A stretch of 64,000 nucleotides of DNA from Aphrophora alni (lineage: Eukaryota > Arthropoda > Insecta > Hemiptera > Aphrophoridae): assembly GCA_963513935.1 (NCBI GenBank), contig OY740765.1:118549362-118613361 (forward strand), given 5' to 3'. The position numbers and the translations under genes were made by a program. The stretch's first letter is position 1; the number at the start of each line of letters is the position of its first letter. Positions 48,327-60,548 of this stretch are shown here, piece by piece. The notes under the pieces are model-generated. The model searched no databases, was not told where the DNA came from, and worked only from the letters and a program-made list of their open reading frames with translations.

Positions 48327-49397
48327 ATAAACAATTAAAAAACATAAAATGTTTACTTTTTTGTGTATTTTCATTTATGGATTAAAAAATATATATATTC
48401 AGAGTATAATTAAAGTTAATCAACACCATCATGAATATACCTTATCTCCATGCCACTACAGCCCTTGCATGACCTTGATTTCCTTGAAGACAGTGCTCCA
48501 TTCTTTTCTGCGTGTAGCCATAATTTCAAGAAGAAACCTTTGTTAATATCTCACAAGCGGTTGTATATAAGTTTACTAAATTTGATCACATGTTAATAAC
48601 AACATTCACCTACTGGTTAATTTTTTTAAATTTTAGCTCTAAAAAGTCTACAATGGCAATCATTTAAATTAACAGATTTTGTTAATTGTTAATACAATTT
48701 CATCTTGCATTTATTAAAATTGTTTTACAGTATTATGAAAATATCTATGTACCGGTATATACCAAAATGTTTTTATTACAACAAAAGTTTTTTTTCTCGT
48801 AATAACGTAAGGAACATGATTCAGAATTATTGGACAACCATTTGTGAACACTCCAATTACATGTGATTTAAGTTATTAATTTTTAATTCTATTATATTGA
48901 AATAGTGCTTGTGTTACAAGTTATTTAGTGAATTATTGTAATTTTAATTACTATATTTTCTTTTATCTTAATTTAAGTAATCGGTTAGCATCAAGATAAG
49001 CAACAATAGATTTTTAAATGCTAATAAAATGTTTAATAAAAGAAAACCATATTGTCATAAACACATAATTTACACTAGAGCCTATACGTTTTAGCGGTAA
49101 AACAATTTTCATTGGTCTAAAATCAACATTTGATTGAATGTTACTCTCGTTGTAGCCAGGTTGATTTTAGTAGAAGATTGAAAATGGTTTAACTATCATC
49201 AATCAAAACTAATATAGTCTAGTGTTTAAAGAAATGTGATTATGACAAAAATTTTGTTTTAATTTGTTATGGAGAAATACCATTTGACTAGAATGTTTTC
49301 ATATTAAGTAATGTCAAATAGTTATTGTATTTTTTTTAGTTTTTATTAATTTAAGTTAAACATATGGTACTATGTAGTTTTAATTTTATAGACGAAT
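48327..49397. other. AT-rich intergenic sequence
   Basis: A 65-codon open frame at 48349 starts right after the SINE copy. I give it no functional meaning. Confidence 0.35.
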
Positions 49398-49526
49398 ATA
49401 CGGCTCCAAAACCATATATTCACATGCAAATGGGTTAATTACTTATACCCACATACTGTAGATATTTCGAGATCAGCGATCTGATCTTGAGCTGGTTTTA
49501 AAAGTGAATATATGTTTCTGGAGCCC
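49398..49526. repeat. Short inverted repeat, ~22-base arms
   Basis: GGCTCCAAAACCATATATTC (about 49400) pairs imperfectly with GAATATATGTTTCTGGAGCC (about 49506), with about 85 bases between them, themselves partly palindromic (GAGATCAGCGATCTGATC). It could be a tiny MITE or an RNA hairpin. Confidence 0.5.
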
Positions 49527-50399
49527 TAGATTTTCTATAGATTTATATCACCAAAGTCGTCATGGACAAAAAGAAATCTCGTGAATTAAATTTATTCTTG
49601 TAGTTATAATAATGAACTGTATTACAAAGAAGTTTTTCAAGATCATAACTCTTTGATTGAATGTATTAGTATTTCTTTGCTCTAAGATAATACTGTAGTA
49701 TGTTAAATAAATAACTGTAATAACACTATTACAATTATTGAAGAATAGGTCCTTGACGGACAACACAAATTGTAGTTTCAATCAATATAATTATTTTAGT
49801 TTTTTTCAAAATGTGTTTGAATAATTTTCCCTTGTATTAGTATTAGAAATTGTGTATGGATTATTATGGTATGTGAGTGTTTGTAAGTTACGTATGTGTA
49901 AGTTTTAACCACTTTATATTTATGTTACAAATGCAAATAGATGGGCATAAATATCGTAGAACAAATTATTATTTAACAAGTTATAATATTTGTAATAAAT
50001 ATGAAATAAGTTTTTATTTATTAATAGTTGAACTTCTCCCGATGGTATCTTGACCTCTGTTTTTTCCCTTTTTTTCTCTCTTTTTACTTGAAAAATATCC
50101 AGCCTCAAAACGGGCAGACCCATGGAGGCTGCATTATTTCATTCCGTATATTTTTGTTTTTATTTATCTTAAGTTTTTTTAAAAAATAATTTAGAAGTAA
50201 TATTGTTTTGGTTTTTATTTCTCGTTTTTGTGTATTTTAACTTTAAATAATGTATTATTATGTCATATGTCAATTTATTTGTTTTGTTTAGTTTGTTGTT
50301 AAAGTGTGCTTTATTTTTCTTTCTCTTTTTCTCAATCTAAATCATGTTTTCTTTGTCTCAATGTAATAAAAGGAATGGGGGAAAAAAATGTAAATAAAA
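49527..50399. other. AT-rich intergenic sequence
   Basis: No supported feature. Confidence 0.35.
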
Positions 50400-50530
50400 T
50401 TTTTTTTTGATAAGCAAAATTGTCTTGTATGTAGGTCTAATAATGAAGAAATAACGAGACTCTAGGTGGAAATAGAACTTGGGACCTTTTTATCCAGAAG
50501 CTTACATGCTAACCGCTAGATCTTGCTGAC
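50400..50530 (-). mobile_element. Possible tRNA-derived SINE fragment
   Basis: On the minus strand, ATCTAGCGGTTAGCATGTA resembles a tRNA D-arm/A-box (TAGCGGTTAG) and, after TCTGGAT, AAGTTCTATTTCC resembles a B-box. The acceptor stem does not pair, so it is not a working tRNA gene. An A-rich run (50398-50410 complement) follows on the 3' side. It is distinct from the main SINE-like family. Confidence 0.5.
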
Positions 50531-51114
50531 TATTATTTTTTTAATGCAACATCAATTTTGATTTATTGCAAATAGTAATCGTATAATAAATATATAGTAC
50601 ACACATTTTATGAGTACAATGACCCTGCTGAGTTTTTACACACACACAAACACACATAATTATCAACATTTTATAGATTCTGTACAACTATTTATTGATA
50701 TATTGTATTTTAAAATAAAGCGCTATGTTTTAAAATACGATATATCAATTCAAAGTTATACATAATATATAAAATGTGGTATGTTTTATACCAGTATTTC
50801 GAACTACATTGTATTTATCTGTTGGGCCATTGTTGAATTAAAAAGTGGGTTAGTTAACAGTTGAAAAAGGTGACGTAAGAAACCGTACCCTAACTGTGGG
50901 ATTCCACAAAAATCCAACGTTGGGCCGACAATTTATGCTATATGGGAGGTAATTGTAGTAATCATTTATCACTTCTGTAACATGTCAGGAGAGATTTCTA
51001 CAGTTTCGTGTAATTTTTACCATGTTATAATAAGTGATTAACATTTTGCCCCAATATTATTAACAATTAAACAATGTTTTTTAAGTAGCCCCAAAAAATT
51101 AGTCTCAAGGGGAC

Positions 51115-51153
51115 AGGTCATTTAATTGACCTTTCGGGTCATTTAATTGACCC
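51115..51153. promoter_or_regulatory. Doubled palindrome GGTCATTTAATTGACC
   Basis: Two copies of the inverted repeat GGTCA-TTTAAT-TGACC lie 21 bases apart (51116-51131 and 51137-51152). The first reads AGGTCA...TGACCT, nuclear-receptor half-sites with a 6-base gap. A regulatory role is speculative; no gene is near. Confidence 0.25.
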
Positions 51154-51272
51154 TCGCCGACCTATCCACCGTCTTGTAGGCTGTCATTTTTTAAAAATTT
51201 CTATGTTTTCTTTTAAATTGGACCCAAAGCTTTTCTCGTTACAACTACCACTATAAATCTGAGAAACATAAT

Positions 51273-51274
<2 letters not shown>

Positions 51275-51316
<42 letters not shown>
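51275..51316. repeat. (TA)n microsatellite
   Basis: About 21 TA dinucleotides. Confidence 0.95.
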
Positions 51317-51321
<5 letters not shown>

Positions 51322-51564
51322 TACACCACTTTAAAAGAACACAAAATATTCGTATGTTTCCATTACATATAGGTAGAAAAATCATATTTTATGAGTTTTC
51401 GAGACACCCTGTATATGGGTTCTTTATCTTTGGCTTACTTTGTTGATAGACAAGGTTGATTTCTACAAAATTCCGTTTGTTTCATTGCACTATCTAAATT
51501 AGAACCAGAGATATGAAGCCGTTCGGATATGTTTTGAACACGCCATATTATAGTCGTGTCATTC

Positions 51565-51785
51565 TTTAAATTTAGCAATCTTGAGAGATTCTAGCTAGAT
51601 CTATAACTGTAGTTTTGTGTTAGATCCCTATCTTTTATCTTTCCTATCAGGTCTCTCCTGACTAACTCTTCTTCTTTTCCGATCCTGATGCTATTAGAGT
51701 ATATAAGAGCTAGGGGTTATTATTTTAAGTACCTTTTTTTTATAAGACGATAATGACCGAGAGGTTTTTTGCTTTTAAACAACAA
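51565..51785 (+). mobile_element. SINE-like family copy
   Basis: TTAGCAATCTTGAGAG, GTGTTAGATCCCTATC, CTTTCCTATCAGGTCTCTCC, GATGCTATTAGAGTAT and AAGACGATAATGACCGAGAG, ending TTTTAAACAAC. Confidence 0.8.
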
Positions 51786-52374
51786 AACAAAATTGATCAA
51801 TTCTGTAATATCTGGTGATTATATATGTATATCATCTTTTGAAAAAATAAAAATTATACTGTGACGTGTCATATGTGTCCTGTAAACAAAAATTGCAATG
51901 AAAATAAAATAAAATACAAAAACAATTGGAATTTTAAATCAAATTTTATTGGTTTTTTTGTATTTTATATCTTACATTACACAATTAAAATATGATTGTA
52001 TAAAGTTTATATAATTAAAAAATTATCAAAAATAATTACTTATTTCCTATATGTAAATGAACATCAAAAATCTTATCTTAGTTATTTTTTCAAAAAAATA
52101 TTTAGAATTAAATGATTACATATATTGTTTATTTGTGGTAATAACATATTTTTAAAGCACTGATTGGCTTTACTAACTTATATAAAACCCAAGACAAAAG
52201 ATCAATTTGATTGTCGAATAAACGTTTCCAATCCAAAAACATGTCTAACCACATATTTGAATAGGGTTCAACATTTGGTTTTGTGTATATATTCGATTAT
52301 TAAAAATAGTGGGTGACTAACTCATGTAGTTGATTTGCGTAGTACTTGGTTGCTAAGGAGATAAATAATAAACA
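51786..52374. other. AT-rich intergenic sequence
   Basis: No supported feature. Confidence 0.35.
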
Positions 52375-52687
52375 AATTATTAAATTTATTATAGTACGTC
52401 AACTAATCCAAATATTTATTTGCCTCACCTTATATATCTATCGCGATTTCGGTCAATTCGACCATCATCAAGAAATTAGAATACATTAACACTACACAAC
52501 ACTGCACAAACATAAGTTTCACTCCGTGTAGAGCTCGTTACGAAACTTATGTTTGTGCAGTGTTGTGTAGTGTTAATGTATTCTAATTTCTTGATGATGG
52601 TCGAATTGACCGAAATCGCGATAGATATATAAGGTGAGGCAAATAAATATTTGGATTAGTTGACGTACTATAATAAATTTAATAATT
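52375..52687. repeat. Perfect palindrome, 146-bp arms, 21-bp loop
   Basis: 52375-52520 is exactly the reverse complement of 52542-52687, with no mismatch I could find. The loop is ACTCCGTGTAGAGCTCGTTA plus one base. The arms are not low-complexity. A transcript would form a 146-bp double-stranded stem. No clear target-site duplication flanks it. Confidence 0.95.
52586..52628 (+). ncRNA. Degenerate hammerhead-ribozyme-like motif
   Basis: In the right arm, TTGATGA (52591-52597) corresponds to the CUGAUGA core with C3 changed to U. It is followed by a GGTC/GACC stem with loop GAATT, then GAAA (52612-52615), then the palindrome ATCGCGAT (a short stem III of the kind found in dimeric hammerheads). 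A/GATAT can pair 4 of 5 with ATTTC just before the core (stem I). One extra U precedes stem II. Such motifs occur in the terminal repeats of Penelope-like elements. The core changes make activity doubtful. The left arm holds the same motif on the minus strand (52434-52476). Confidence 0.35.
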
Positions 52688-54299
52688 CACTAATTCCTGA
52701 GCTAAAAAAATGGAATCTAAAAAATAATAATTTTAAAAAAAAAATTATGCCATAAAAACATTTATTCTATGCTATTTAGGTAAATATGGCTCAATGATAA
52801 GTATATATATTTTTTCTGATCTTAACTAAAAAAAAAAAAAAAAAACAAAAACAAAATGGCATTGTTTTATTCATTGTATATCATATATTATTTGTTAATT
52901 TATTCAATTGTGCCTTTGTTTTATTGCTGTTAGTTTTCCATGAATTAACTTTGTCCCACTCAGTATAAAGTAAAAAGTATATATTTTTCTTTGGAGCGTT
53001 ATAGTTAAAGCTATACAAATAATTTTTTTTCCAGTTATGTCGAAAATTATTGGCTCATCGACAAAAGTATGTAAATATTAAATATTATAAAAATATCTAG
53101 ATAAACATTTTATACATATTGTTCCAAAAACCAATCTTATCCATCTTAACAACTCTAACTATACGTAACAATTTGGAATTTGTTAAAAATCGTAATTATT
53201 TTTACAGAAAAAAACCTTTTTAACTTATTGTATATATGGTAAATTATTATTTATTTTAATTGACACTAAAATATGTTTTTTATATAATTTTATTTTGACT
53301 TCTGTTATACAAATAGTATTTGTCAGAAAAGACCAATAAGTAATGATGATGATCTTTGGAGTAAAAACAAAAAATTTCTGTAAAAATTTAATGAGTTAGT
53401 GTCATTCTCTGTGTTAATGCTTTCTACGCTGATAGTATTCGATGAATTTGAGTTGTAGAAATACTACTAAATACATCCAGAATGTATTGTTGTAATTTGG
53501 TTTTATTTAGAGATATTTTTCAGTTGTATCTTATACTGATATTTAATTCGTAAAAAAACATTCCAATGAAGGTTTACCCTGGTGGGTAGGAAAATACTGT
53601 AATGCTTCAATTTATAAAATTTCCTTTCTTTATATACGTCGGTTATTATTTAAAAAAAAAATGGCAGTCATTTTGAAACGAGATTTAATTTAGTTCAAGG
53701 TTTCTTAAAAACATAATTGAATGAAATGTATACCAAAATACTGTAAACTACCCAGAGATGAAAAACCAGATGAGATATCAAAAGAAAAGGTAAACAAAAG
53801 ACCAAATGAGTACTCAAATAAATCACTGTCTAGATGCAAGAGAACTTCAGCGGCTCTAATTCATATAGAATAGATAGATTGCTGGTCATTCGACTTCAGA
53901 AAGAATAATCTGATACTTCCTTGCAACGTAATGATCCAAGAACAAACAGCTATCTTTCCATCAAGAGCCAGAATCGGTCATATAATTACGGGGCAGGACC
54001 TACAGGAATTACAGTCAACTAAATGATTGAAAGTACGGTCCCTTAAATGATTGGATGTACATGAAATGGTAGGACCTTCAATCAATTGAATTATTGTACA
54101 TACAAATGATTGGACGTACGGTCGACTAAATGATTTGATGTAATAATATTGTCTTGGGTTTAGTTTATTTCTATATAATAAATCTATTTAAAAAATACAA
54201 TTATCTTATAATTTAATGTAAATAGTGTATCAACAATTATTGGAAAAATACATATTTTTTGTCCTTATGAGTATGAACACAGCAGTGCTTATCAGGTTA
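52688..54299. other. AT-rich intergenic sequence
   Basis: A loose repeat of AAATGATTGGATGTACGGTC-like words lies at 54022-54140 (four degenerate copies). Otherwise nothing recognised. Confidence 0.35.
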
Positions 54300-54439
54300 C
54301 CTAGATGGACGCTGGCATCCTAGAGGAAACAGGAATGATTTACCTCGATAGTGTTCAGGGGACATTAATCTCCACATTTGAACAAATCGATGTAGGTAGT
54401 TTTGAGAAATTAGGTCTTTTGTAACAGTTCAAAAACAAT

Positions 54440-54680
54440 TATAGTTCCCAAATTTTTATGTGGATTCTTAGAAGTTACAATCTAGCATTAATCAAAATCG
54501 GTAGAGCCAATTTAAAGAAGATCGAAATTTCGTGATTTTTGTTGAACAATGTTTTAGTTCCTTACCGATAAGTTCCGAGCCGATTTATTTGATAGAAAGA
54601 AACCTATATCATTATAGTCCTTAAAATCAACTTTCTAGTAAAATTTAACAAAAATTGATTGATCTGATTTTTTTTTTTTT
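54440..54680. repeat. Dispersed repeat fragment, 'AAAATCGG...GAGCC' type
   Basis: CAAAATCGGTAGAGCCAATT and a following GATTTTTGTT, with related words at 58570-58740 and 61640-61680, suggest three diverged copies of one dispersed repeat. Boundaries are uncertain. Confidence 0.3.
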
Positions 54681-56200
54681 TTTTTAGATATCTAGCTCCA
54701 AATTTTGTGTCATATAAAATAACGACTTGAGATATGGCAATGTATTAAATTTGATTGAAACGATTCTCTCTGTTTCAGAGACATCCGAAAACCAAATTCT
54801 CAAAACTACTCTTTTGAATTCAGGGAAACTCACAACTGATATTTCGCAAAAAAGGCATACATGTGGAAAAATAAAAATTATATAAGCTCTTAAATGACCG
54901 CTAATGCAACCTGTAACCATCCCAGCTCCATTGTGTTTTAATAATCATACTGGCTAAGTGCTCTCCGATTTTCTGAATAATGTTTTTTTCCCCATTGATA
55001 CACTTTTTAAAGATATATGGAGGATTTGTATAGCCTGTCCAGCTAGTATAAGAACAATAATAAAAAAGAGTAACTAATATCTACTAAAATTAAATGTTAC
55101 AAAAGAGCGATGTCCATTTTCTTAAATTAATAAATTGTACAAAATCAAAAACGTATCATTATATGTATTAATATATGTAGTACATTTGTACTATTTATGC
55201 ATTAAAATATGTTAGAAAAGGGTATACAAATTTCATAAGGATAAAATTTAAAATGTTAATAATACCTAAAAAAAGACCACAATATTGTGTCACCTTAATA
55301 GTTAGTGCAATACGAATGTGATAATCTTTATAAAATTATTTATTTTCACACTAATTTGAGTAAAATTCAAGTAAAACACTTGAATTACATTGGAAAAAAA
55401 ATGTAAAAATACAGCACACTCAAAATTTAATTATCTTTCAAGAAAATATGTTCTAGTTTACATTTGATGTTCTAGTTTTCTTTAAAAAAATTTAAAAAAA
55501 AACATATTACCTTCTCCAGTGTAAAACAATACCATCTTCCTCCTCCATTACAAACACTTTGATTATAATTAAATATCAATGCAAATATGTTTTCTTTTTC
55601 AGATTTATAAGTGTCTTTCTATAATAAGACAATATAAACTTTATAATAAGGCAATGAAGTGGGGCTGTATCCGCCCATTCTTTATTAGATACTGCTATTA
55701 CAAAAAGAAATTTTTAAAGTTAAAAAACAAAATTCAATAAATATAAACAAGAAGAATATTGGTATCATTATTAAGGAGAAAAACATAAATATTTTCTTTT
55801 AGTTACATTTCTTTTAAAAACAAAACAAAAATCTAAATTATACAGATTGTTTCAGAACACCGGTACGAAATGTATCTTAGGCAAACGGTTTAAGTTAAAA
55901 ACTTGGTATAAAATGTGGTTTGAAAATGCCGGCCAATACCCACAGTCTCACAATTGGTTTAGTAGCCTACTAATAAATCAAATTAGTATTTTGGTTTAGT
56001 ATTTAAATTAACTGTAAATTAACCCCATATTTCTGTTTTTGTTTGAACAAAGATAGTAGAATAAATCAATATACAGAGATGAACTCAAGTTGTCCACCAT
56101 TAGGATTTATAAAACTATAGCCTATATAAGAACTACAAAAAACTTAAAATAGAGAACGTTCCATACTTTTTATGGGATTTGAAAATATGGCAACCTATTT

Positions 56201-56254
<54 letters not shown>

Positions 56255-57095
56255 ACAACACATGTTTTCATGCTGATTTTGGTTAGAGAACATGTGATTT
56301 CAGACCTTGGCTATTTTTTCATAAACCAAAACGTTTAGATTTTACGGCCTGTGAAAGATTGAAAATGTAATATTTACTCAGATTTTAGTACGTCCTTTTA
56401 ATTATTTATTTATCTTAAAATTGGGGTAAAAATATAATTCCTTTCATCATACAATACGACGGGCTATTCGATTGTGTGCAAGTGTATTTTATTAAATTAT
56501 TTTAATTATAAATCTTAGATTAAAACAATTGTATTGACCTTATTCAAACTACGGTTAGGATATCAAGGAATACTCAAGAATAAAAAAGTCGTAAAATTAC
56601 ACTTTCTTTACTAAACACCATAAAAATGTGTCGTTATATTAAAAAATTAAGTTGGCCGGCATATTGAAAGAAGGCGGAGACTCAAAATTTCGATAAAATG
56701 TTTTTAAATTGCATAAAAAAGTAGAGAATGTTTCCCATTTAAAGTTTGTGGTATTTTCTAATGGTGGCCATATTGAGTTGATCACACATTATTAACAGTT
56801 TAATCGACACAGTTGACTTTAATTATTAAGGGGTTTCTGGTTAATATTATTTTGCTGGTTTATTATAAATAATTTATTTGCTTTGGATCATAAAAAATTC
56901 AATAAGGTTTTTGGTAGCAATTTTGAAACAACAAGACCTTTCGTGTCATCTACAACTCCAGCTAATTTGTGAATTGAAATTGGAGATTCAGAAAATTAAA
57001 TAAAATAAATAAAAAATTTAAAAAAAAACTGTAAACGTAGCACATAGTAGAGGCCAGCTAAAACCTGATGTGATTATTTTATTTTTATTTTTTAG
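54681..57095. other. AT-rich intergenic sequence with a T48 run
   Basis: The T run spans 56203-56250. ATGGCGGCC-like and CTATTGAATGG-like words recur, but no complete element or gene was resolved. Confidence 0.35.
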
Positions 57096-57215
57096 AGAGA
57101 AAAGGACAGTAAAAATGAAGGCGAACGAACAAAAATCCAAGATAGCTTCAAATTTAGATTGGCGAGAGATACGAAAACCACCTTCACGTCAGAATATTTA
57201 GTTTACAAAAACTAA
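57096..57215 (+). CDS. Weak candidate terminal exon, unknown
   Basis: After a strong-looking acceptor (ATTTTTATTTTTTAG ending at 57095), one frame runs 39 codons to TAA: REKDSKNEGERTKIQDSFKF then RLARDTKTTFTSEYLVYKN. The segment is less AT-rich than its flanks. There is no upstream exon, no recognised family, and a second frame is also open for most of the length. Chance is the more likely explanation. Confidence 0.15.
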   Translation, partial: REKDSKNEGERTKIQDSFKFRLARDTKTTFTSEYLVYKN

Positions 57216-58763
57216 AAATGAGATAAAATTTGACTATATTTACATTTGAAAATCTTTAGAAACAGATTTTACATTATATGCCTCCAAATTTAACAAAATA
57301 ATATTTTTTTTATACAAATTATTTCATTTTTAAACCTATTTACTCAATCGGTTTGCCCAAAAAACGTTACAATTGATACGGTTATTCTGAAACTGTTAAA
57401 TAAAAGTACGTATTAAATTTTTTTAACTAACAAAACATACTTTTAGATACAGTCTTTAAATTGTACTAAATTGTGGACACCAGTGCTTAATAATTATATT
57501 GGTTAAAAAATATGATAAAATATAGTGAAAAACTCAGCTCTAAATGATGAGCTTGTGGATTTTGATAGGCAGGAGATCTAACGTCATCTGAAATTGCCGT
57601 TCACTCCTGCAAATCCTTGAAGTACTACTCGTTCGGAATTCTGAAATAAACAAATGTAATCACTAAGAGCAGCCAGAGAACATTAAGGGAGGTTCAATCA
57701 AGATAGAGATGTTTGTTAACCATATTTGTTAAATAAAAACACATACATCATACTTTTGATTTCGGGATTACAATAATTGTATTGATTCTTAAGAATATTT
57801 GAAAGTTGGATAAAAAAATGTGTCCCTATTTTTGGGGAATATATTATTTTTTAGTTTTTATATGACATTTATATCACATAAAAAAAATAAAAAAAGTTTT
57901 GAATAAATGTCTTCATTATTAAATTACAGAGAAATTGAGATAAATTTGAAATTGATTCAGTGAATTGTTATATAACCCTTACAGTCTTACACTTGCCTAT
58001 TTTAAACAATTAGTTGTTATATAGAAATTATTAATATAATTTAACGAAACTTCATAAAAAGATGCTTCTTGTGAATATTTTTCACCATGTAAAATGGAAC
58101 CATGGTTAAATTCGAGTTGAATTATTTGAAACATAATCTAAAATCCGCATTTTTCTAAAAATGTTTGTCGCTTTATAGAATTGATGAATAGGTTAAGTGA
58201 AGATTGTATTTTTTACAATTCTCTAAAGAAGTAAACTGTACAAAACATTGCACAAACTTTCTTACTCACTCATCATCAAAATCGACTAAAATTATATGTC
58301 TATAAAAATGTCAGATAAAAAATGTATTAGTTAGTCAAAAAGTAAAAATAAACAGCGGACGGCGTTTTTGAAAAAAAAAAAAAAATAATACCTAGACTTG
58401 CTTCATTTGTACTATAAACTATTTCGTATTTGATTAAAATCTAACTTTTAATGTTATTAAGAAGTTCATTGGTTCATTTTTGATTTTTGACAGTTATTCC
58501 TGAACCGTAACAATTTTAAACTTACAATTTTGCACACGGGTTTGTGTTATTAATCATCAAATTTTACTAAAATGTGATCGAAATGGCTAGATCCGATTTT
58601 AAGAAAATATATATTTATATTTGGGAAGATTTTTTTTACCAATGAGTTACGAACCAGCATTTTTGTAGAGAAGGGGTCTAATAAGATACACTTAAGCAAT
58701 TTAGAATACATTTTAGAAAATCATAATTAATTTTGCTTTTTTAAAGCAGTTACAGGCTGTTCC

Positions 58764-58764
<1 letters not shown>
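57216..58764. other. AT-rich intergenic sequence
   Basis: No supported feature apart from a possible dispersed-repeat fragment at 58560-58740. Confidence 0.35.
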
Positions 58765-58822
<58 letters not shown>

Positions 58823-58828
58823 TATATG
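58765..58828. repeat. (TA)n microsatellite
   Basis: About 30 TA dinucleotides with one interruption. Confidence 0.95.
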
Positions 58829-58892
58829 GCATTTATATTATAAATTATATAGGTAATATAATTTATATTATATATTTATAAATATTATAATA

Positions 58893-59270
58893 TACAGGGT
58901 GGTCCATATGTATGGGAACACCTCAATAAATTGGAAACTGTTATAGATGTAATACTGTAACTTTCAGGATAAGTTATTGGTGAAATACTCTACCTTTTGA
59001 CAGACAAATTAATTTCAACCCCTTCTCAGGGGGTAGCCAAGGGGTTGTAACTCAAATAGTTTAAATGGGAACACCCATTGTGTGATACATCATCTTAAAG
59101 GTCTCTTTGAAACGTGAAAAACGGCATAAATAAAAATTTTCTACGATACTTGTATCCAAAATGGCGGCTGATTAAAATTTTGGTTTTCAAAGAAATAATT
59201 GGTATACATGTTTGATCAAAATTTTATTGAGCAAATACCAAAATACATTGAAAAAACTCTGTTATTTATT
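58893..59270 (+). mobile_element. Left end of a TIR-type DNA element
   Basis: ATACAGGGTGGTCCATATGT after a TA-rich stretch has the CAGGGTG start shared by MITE-1 and MITE-2. The following 350 bases (AACACCTCAATAAATTGGAA, CCCCTTCTCAGGGGGTAGCC) are unlike the flanks. No right end was found, so it may be truncated. Confidence 0.5.
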
Positions 59271-60070
59271 TAGTAATTTGTTTATTAGATATTAATTGAA
59301 AATTTAAGAGAATTAATTGTTCTTACAGCATTTTTGATTTAAAATGTATTGGAACTGACATGTAACAATTCATGAAATTTAGAAAATGCTATTAAAGTGA
59401 CCTATTAATAATAAAATTAAAATTAAAGGTTACAACTATTGAAATAAAATAAATAATAAAATTATTTTGATAACAAGAAAAGAAAAGTTCATTACAAAGA
59501 CAACATTGAAAATATTGGTAATGAAATAAAATAATTTATTATTGACAGCTGATCATTAATCAATTACAAGTAAAAGTATAGGCCTTCTGCGTTTTATACT
59601 CGTTTGGGGACATTGTCAAGTAACTCTTGGTGGACATTTTGTACATGATAAACACGGACTCTCCTATGTAGTCTGTAGTTAATTTCATTCAGATAAACAG
59701 TGTTAGTACAGATTTTAATTTTGTATTGTAAATGAAATAAAATTAAATCATTTTGTTGTATTTTTAAAATTATTTTTGGAACACCTTTTGCATTTAGTTA
59801 CATTATCAGATAACAAATGTGTTTAACTTTCCAAAGATTTGTCACATAAATGTTTTTCTTGTATTATGGCCGAGTAATAATGAAATAAGAGTTTAACATT
59901 TAATACCTCGTAACTTAGTATCTAAGTAAAATAAAAAGATTCTCTTTTCACCAAAATAAAGGGACTTCTTGGGAGTAACTGGGGGGGGGGGGGACTTTGA
60001 TATGTTTACATTTAAATAAGAAGGGGGAAAATACGTTTTGTATTTTTTCGGAACACTCTGTATATTTAAC
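59271..60070. other. AT-rich intergenic sequence with a G13 run
   Basis: The G run is at 59981-59993. GGAACACTCTGTATA at 60050 resembles a MITE end. No gene seen. Confidence 0.35.
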
Positions 60071-60193
60071 CTGAGTTTTTGGCACACTCTGTAGAAAACC
60101 CCAATAAAGAGTTTCCCATTGATGTATCAATCACCTTCCTACCCAAGTAGAAGCTGAGATATTGCAATGTATGCGGGACTTTTGCCCTACCCT
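60071..60193. mobile_element. MITE-4 family, right half
   Basis: GTTTTTGGCACACTCTGTAG through GTAGAAGCTGAGATATTGCA and GCGGGACTTTTGCCCTACCC matches 35278-35397. The left half is absent. Confidence 0.7.
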
Positions 60194-60367
60194 GTATATT
60201 ATGATGTATTATATTAAATTGTTAGTGTGTATTCGTGTAACCGGTTTAATATTGTGTTTGTTTAAAGCTTACATTTGGGAAAGTTTATTGTAATGATCGA
60301 AATCACTCTGATGCTACTGCCAAGAGTATTGCCTTTGAATGCATGATTTGTAACGTGAATGTACAAT

Positions 60368-60373
60368 TTTATT
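60368..60373 (-). other. Possible poly(A) signal of the zinc-knuckle gene
   Basis: AATAAA on the minus strand, 176 bases after the stop. A (TAA)n tract (about 60505-60529) lies in the presumed 3' UTR. Confidence 0.4.
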
Positions 60374-60548
60374 CAATTAACTAAGGTTGTATCCATTCTA
60401 CACCCACATTATTTATACGAGTAAATTATCAAATTTGTATTTGGTTTCAATATGTTATATAATGTGATATTATTCATGTGTTTAATTATATAACCCGAAT
60501 AAATGTAATAATAATAATAATAATAATAAAATCAAACAGTTACTCACA

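Larger units (their letters stand above)
50531..51564. other. Intergenic with short palindromes and TA repeat
   Basis: GAGACACCCTGTATA at 51400-51415 looks like the right end of a MITE whose left end was not found. Remaining sequence is unremarkable. Confidence 0.35.

Noticed and set aside
50455..50530. Functional tRNA gene on the minus strand
   Set aside because: A/B-box-like words are present, but the acceptor stem and anticodon arm do not fold convincingly. A SINE fragment is likelier.
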